Shown here piece by piece: positions 60,730-64,000 of a stretch of DNA of 64,000 bases (within the stretch, counting starts at the first letter, position 1; the number at the start of each line of letters is the position of its first letter). The notes below the pieces were generated by a model. It was not told where the DNA came from, ran no database searches, and saw only the letters and a list, made by a program, of their open reading frames with translations. This stretch comes from Bog-473 sp963783965 (lineage in GTDB: Bacteria; Actinomycetota; Acidimicrobiia; Acidimicrobiales; RAAP-2): assembly GCA_963783965.1 (NCBI GenBank), contig CAWAPQ010000001.1, positions 364,617-428,616 of the forward strand, written 5' to 3'. The position numbers and the translations under genes are program-made.

Positions 60730-63630
60730 TCAGCCTGTGACCACGTGGTGGGAAACGGCCCAGCGGGTGGCCGAGGTCCGGTTTGAGACGCCGATCTTGG
60801 TGTAGATGTTCTGAATGTGGTGCTCGGCCGTCCGAGTCGAGATGAACAGTTGGGTGGCGATCTCGGCCGACGTCCGGCCCCCGGCGAGGAGACGGAGCAC
60901 CTCGAGCTCGCGCCGGCTCAGGCCGGCCGGGCGCTCCTCGCGGACGCGTGGCCTTGGGTCACGCCGGGCGGCGTCGATCTGCTGGCGGGCGTACACGGCG
61001 GCGGCGTCAATGCCGAAAGTCGCGCCCTCGGCGACGAGTTCCCTGGTCCGCTTGGCCCCGAGCTTCGTGCCGAGCCGAACTTGGAGATCGGCCAGCTCGG
61101 GGACGTGATGGAAGCTCGACTCGTTCCGTGACATCGCACCGAGGAGTGTCGTGGCCGCCTCGAACCGCTCGAGCCGTTCGAACAGAGCGGGCACGCTCGC
61201 GAGCGTGATGATCAGCTGCGGGACGTTTCCGGCCCGCTGGAAGGACACGATGGCATCGCCGAACAACACCAGCGCCGCCTCGGGCTCGCCGTCGGACGCG
61301 TGGAGCCGTGCCGCGTCGCGAGCAAGGAAGCCTTCGAAGAAGTGCACCCGGTGCTCGCGCACGAAGGCGACGCCCTCGTCCCACGCGGCCAGTGCCCGTC
61401 GCGAATCGGACCTCGAGAAGGCCATGCCCGCGATCCAGAGGGCGTATGCGATCCAGTACGGGTTGCCAATGTCACGAGCCGCGGCGACCGACTGCTCGGT
61501 AAGCGATAGCGCCTCGTCGACGCGGCCCCTGGACTGGAGGCCGTCCACGTAGGACGCTAGGCCGTACCCTCGCTCGGCGCCGTAGCGCTCCACCACCTCG
61601 CCGGTGAGCTCGATGTAGCGGTCGAGGTCGCCGCAATACACCTGACCGAGCGCCTCGATGAATATGGAGTACCCCGGCTCACACGGGTCGTAGCGATCGT
61701 CATCCTCGAGTTCGGTGGCCCGGTGAGCATTCCGACGGGCCACCTCCGGACGCCCGGCGAAGCACGCATACCCTGCCGCCGCGTACAGGCGAGGGAGTCG
61801 AGGAACGTCGGCCGACGACGCCGCGTCGAGCAGCTCCTCGGCCCACGCGATTGTCTCGAAGAGCTGCACAGAGAAGCCCATGAGCGCGGCATGGGCGGCG
61901 ATGTCGGTCGCCACTACCATCTGGCCGCTCTCTGCGCTCCACCGATACCCGACACGGAGATTGTCGAGCTCGAGCTCCACCCAGTCGACAGCGTCGCGCC
62001 ACCCGGGCCCGTTCCATCGCTCCCACTCCTCGGACGCCCGGCGCCCGAAATGCGCGGCGTGGGCCTCTTGAGCCCCTTCGCGCTCGCCGGCAGCTCCCAG
62101 TCGATCCACTGCAAACTGCCGGATCGTCTCGTAGAGGCGGTAGCGCGTCGTCGCCGCGGAGTGATCGGCCACGATGAGCGACTTGCGTACGAGGGAGTCC
62201 AGGTGCCGCAGAACGTCGATCTCGTCGGCGTCGTTGACAACCGCGCAGATACTCGACAAGTCGAAGCCGCCGGCGAACACCGACGAGGTGCGCAATAGCG
62301 ATCGTTCGTCGTCGGTCAGCAGGTCGTAGGACCACTCGACGGCGTGGCGCAACGTAAGCTGACGCTCGGGACTCGGTGCGCTGCCCTGCAACAGACGGAA
62401 CCGGTCTGCGAGCCGGTCCCTGACCTCGATCGCACTCATCGCGGTCATGCGCGCCGCTGCGAGTTCGATACCGAGCGGCAATCCGTCGACCGCCTCGCAG
62501 ATCTCCGTTACCGCCGCTGCCGTTTGCGAGTTCTGGAGCTCAAAGTCGTGGCGTGCCGAGCGGGCCCGCTCAACGAATAGCGTCACTGCATCGGAGGTCA
62601 CGCCGCCGACGGTCGCCAGCGGACATACGGTGACAACCAACTCGCGGGGTACGCCGACGGCTTCGCGCGAGGTTGCCAGGATCTTCGTGTGCCCAGCTCG
62701 CCCTAGAACTGCCTCGATCGCGGCGGCGGCCCCGTCCCGTAGGTGCTCGCAGTTGTCGAACACGAGCAGCATCCGCCGTCCGGCGACCGTGTCGGCGACG
62801 GTTTCGATCAGCGGCACGTTGCTCTGCGGGGTGATGCCCAACACCGTTGCCAGGGCAGGCGGGACGGCGCCAGCGTCACCGACACCGGCCAGCTCGACGA
62901 TCCAGACCCCGTCGTCGAACTCCCCGGCGAGCTCGGCGCCGACCTCGATGGCCAACCGGGTCTTGCCGACGCCACCGACGCCTGTCAGCGTGACCAGACG
63001 CTCCGACCGCACCAGCTCGGCGACATTGTCGACCTCGGCGTCGCGACCCACAAGGGAGCCGACCTGGCGGGGGAGGTTTCCGGCAAAGTGGTCGACGCTG
63101 CGCAACACGGGGAACTCCGACGCCAGCCCGTCGGCCATCACCTGGAACACCGAAATCGTGCCGCGGAGCCCGCGCAGGAGGTGGTCACCCAGCGGCCGCA
63201 CGGCGATCCGGCTGCGCACCAGGCCCTCGGCCGTATCGGACATGAGCACCTGGCCACCGTGGGCGAGCGCCATCAGGCGCGCAGCTCGGTTCACTTCTGT
63301 GCCGTAGTAGTTATCATCGCGCTCGATAGCCTCGCCCGTGTGCAGCCCCATCCGAACCGAGAACGGGATGGTGCCGTGGCCTCCGAGTTCCTGCTGCGAC
63401 TCGACTGCCGCCGTCACGGCATCCACAGCGGACGAAAACGCGGCGCAGAAGCCGTCGCCCCCCGTGGCGAATACGTATCCACCGTGACGTTCGATCGCCG
63501 AGCAGACGATGATGTCGTGAGCCTGCATCGCCTCGGTCATGTCGGCCGGCGTCGATTCCCAGAGTCGCATCGAGTCCTCGATGTCGGTTAACAGGAACGT
63601 CACCGTGCCCGACGGTGGCTGCACGGTCAC
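60730..63630 (-). CDS. Nucleotidyl cyclase-ATPase-LuxR regulator
   Basis: The 966-residue protein joins a class III cyclase domain (1-165), an NB-ARC-type ATPase (~190-500), TPR-like helices (~520-880) and a C-terminal LuxR helix-turn-helix (~900-960; 'LSRRELEVLRLLAGGRTSAE', 'TAEHHIQNIYTKIGV'). Cyclase metal residues are D16 ('LLTDIEDSMRLWE') and D59 ('ATGGDGFCAAF'); N114 and R118 fit the transition-state pair ('VNRAARL'). The P-loop is 'GVGGVGKTRLA' (217-227) and 'LLVFDNCEHL' gives Walker B. It resembles actinobacterial large LAL-type regulators that carry a cyclase domain. The GTG at 63630 is the likely start. It lies upstream of the ABM/AmiC-like pair, 169 bases away on the same strand. 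Confidence 0.87.
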   Translation of the reverse strand: MTVQPPSGTVTFLLTDIEDSMRLWESTPADMTEAMQAHDIIVCSAIERHGGYVFATGGDGFCAAFSSAVDAVTAAVESQQELGGHGTIPFSVRMGLHTGEAIERDDNYYGTEVNRAARLMALAHGGQVLMSDTAEGLVRSRIAVRPLGDHLLRGLRGTISVFQVMADGLASEFPVLRSVDHFAGNLPRQVGSLVGRDAEVDNVAELVRSERLVTLTGVGGVGKTRLAIEVGAELAGEFDDGVWIVELAGVGDAGAVPPALATVLGITPQSNVPLIETVADTVAGRRMLLVFDNCEHLRDGAAAAIEAVLGRAGHTKILATSREAVGVPRELVVTVCPLATVGGVTSDAVTLFVERARSARHDFELQNSQTAAAVTEICEAVDGLPLGIELAAARMTAMSAIEVRDRLADRFRLLQGSAPSPERQLTLRHAVEWSYDLLTDDERSLLRTSSVFAGGFDLSSICAVVNDADEIDVLRHLDSLVRKSLIVADHSAATTRYRLYETIRQFAVDRLGAAGEREGAQEAHAAHFGRRASEEWERWNGPGWRDAVDWVELELDNLRVGYRWSAESGQMVVATDIAAHAALMGFSVQLFETIAWAEELLDAASSADVPRLPRLYAAAGYACFAGRPEVARRNAHRATELEDDDRYDPCEPGYSIFIEALGQVYCGDLDRYIELTGEVVERYGAERGYGLASYVDGLQSRGRVDEALSLTEQSVAAARDIGNPYWIAYALWIAGMAFSRSDSRRALAAWDEGVAFVREHRVHFFEGFLARDAARLHASDGEPEAALVLFGDAIVSFQRAGNVPQLIITLASVPALFERLERFEAATTLLGAMSRNESSFHHVPELADLQVRLGTKLGAKRTRELVAEGATFGIDAAAVYARQQIDAARRDPRPRVREERPAGLSRRELEVLRLLAGGRTSAEIATQLFISTRTAEHHIQNIYTKIGVSNRTSATRWAVSHHVVTG

Positions 63631-63718
63631 AACGGGACTTTATCGGCGCGCGCGACGAGAGTGAGGTGGTGGGTGAGGTGCTGGACCTACCACCGCTGAC
63701 CAGCGAAAACGAAGAGAA

Positions 63719-63749
63719 TGCTCCGGGGGTGAGACTCGAACTCACAACC
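63719..63749 (-). other. tRNA 3'-end-like fragment
   Basis: On the minus strand GGTTGTGAGTTCGAGTCTCA continues CCCCCGGAGCA. It forms a perfect T-arm (GTGAG, seven-base loop TTCGAGT, CTCAC) followed by an acceptor-like strand. The upstream part shows a separate hairpin, but no cloverleaf with a matching 5' acceptor. It is probably a tRNA 3' fragment left at an insertion site beside the IS relic that follows. Confidence 0.35.
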
Positions 63750-63814
63750 TTGCGGGACAACGATGTCCGCCGGTGCCGAGAACGGGCAAAACGCCATCCG
63801 GGCGCTCGCCAGCA

Positions 63815-64000
63815 TCGCCGAGCGTGTCGCGCCCAGACGCTCGTGCGGCGCCCTCATTCCGACGACGTCTGATCAGGCAGCCGCATTTCGCCAGCTCGGT
63901 CTAGTTCCAGGTCGGCGAGACGACATCTCCCATTGGCCCGAGGGCCTTTGGGAGAGACATTTTGTCGGTCCGGACAGGGCGGTTCTGTCGGGGCCCCCGT
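63815..64000 (+). mobile_element. IS relic, right-hand part (copy 4, cut by window)
   Basis: The sequence TCGCGCCCAGACGCTCGTGCG ... CAGCCGCATTTCGCCAGCTC ... GGCGAGACGACATCTCCC ... GGGAGAGACATTTTGTCGG ... GGCGGTTCTGTCGG matches the middle and right blocks of the other relics, uninverted, and runs off the window. The left transposase part is missing; the tRNA-like fragment lies 66 bases before it. Confidence 0.6.

Overview
The window looks like chromosome from a high-GC Gram-positive actinobacterium, most likely of the class Acidimicrobiia. The evidence is the strong G/C bias, GTG and TTG starts, a LAxTG-type sorting signal, a DUF4012 protein next to an exopolysaccharide locus, and four secreted proteins built on a 42-residue 'GYWLVASDGGIF' repeat that I associate with Acidimicrobiia. 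No rRNA, intact tRNA or CRISPR array is visible.

Layout. (1) 1-4.3 kb: a Thr-Gly/Pro-Val coding hexamer repeat cut by the window edge, then an aldo/keto reductase, an acyl-CoA synthetase and an RNase D. (2) 4.7-10.1 kb: a signalling block with a degenerate GGDEF protein, a small hypothetical protein, a divergent NarL-type response regulator and GAF histidine kinase, and a cyclic-di-GMP (GEMM-I) riboswitch leading into a secreted GH26-like glycosidase. (3) 10.1-27.7 kb: an exopolysaccharide locus of the Wzx/Wzy type. It has a DUF4012 protein, a LAFTG surface protein, the priming glycosyl-1-phosphate transferase, glycosyltransferases, a Wzy-like polymerase, a Wzc-like chain-length ATPase, a Wzx flippase, a two-domain alpha/beta hydrolase and an MFS transporter. 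(4) 27.8-30.9 kb: a GT2 glycosyltransferase and a GMC oxidoreductase on the minus strand. (5) 31.3-38.2 kb: a decaying zone with an IS relic, tails of an MFS gene and an amidohydrolase, a frameshifted phosphoesterase and a giant frameshifted nucleotidyl cyclase/ATPase/TPR gene, with an intact cNMP-binding protein and a membrane protein among them. (6) 38.4-48.1 kb: secreted proteins (DUF642-like, NodB deacetylase, SGNH hydrolase, beta-helix), three of them carrying the 42-residue repeats, plus two cNMP-binding proteins, a rearranged IS relic, tRNA-like debris and a tandem repeat. (7) 48.4-53.3 kb: an integrase fragment, a membrane spermidine-synthase-like protein and two lipoproteins. (8) 54.2-64 kb: two SDRs facing a TetR regulator across a palindrome, IS3 debris, an SRPBCC protein, an AmiC/UrtA-like binding protein without a signal peptide, and a cyclase-ATPase-LuxR regulator.

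How the parts may work together (inference). The central locus builds and exports a surface polysaccharide. The GH26, deacetylase, SGNH and beta-helix proteins could trim, deacetylate, (de)acetylate or bind it outside the cell, using the shared repeat module. Second messengers recur: c-di-GMP through the riboswitch and the GGDEF-like protein, and cyclic nucleotides through two cyclase genes and three stand-alone cNMP-binding proteins. At least four relics of one IS family and one IS3 relic mark the accessory regions, and one relic has internal segments inverted between short inverted repeats.
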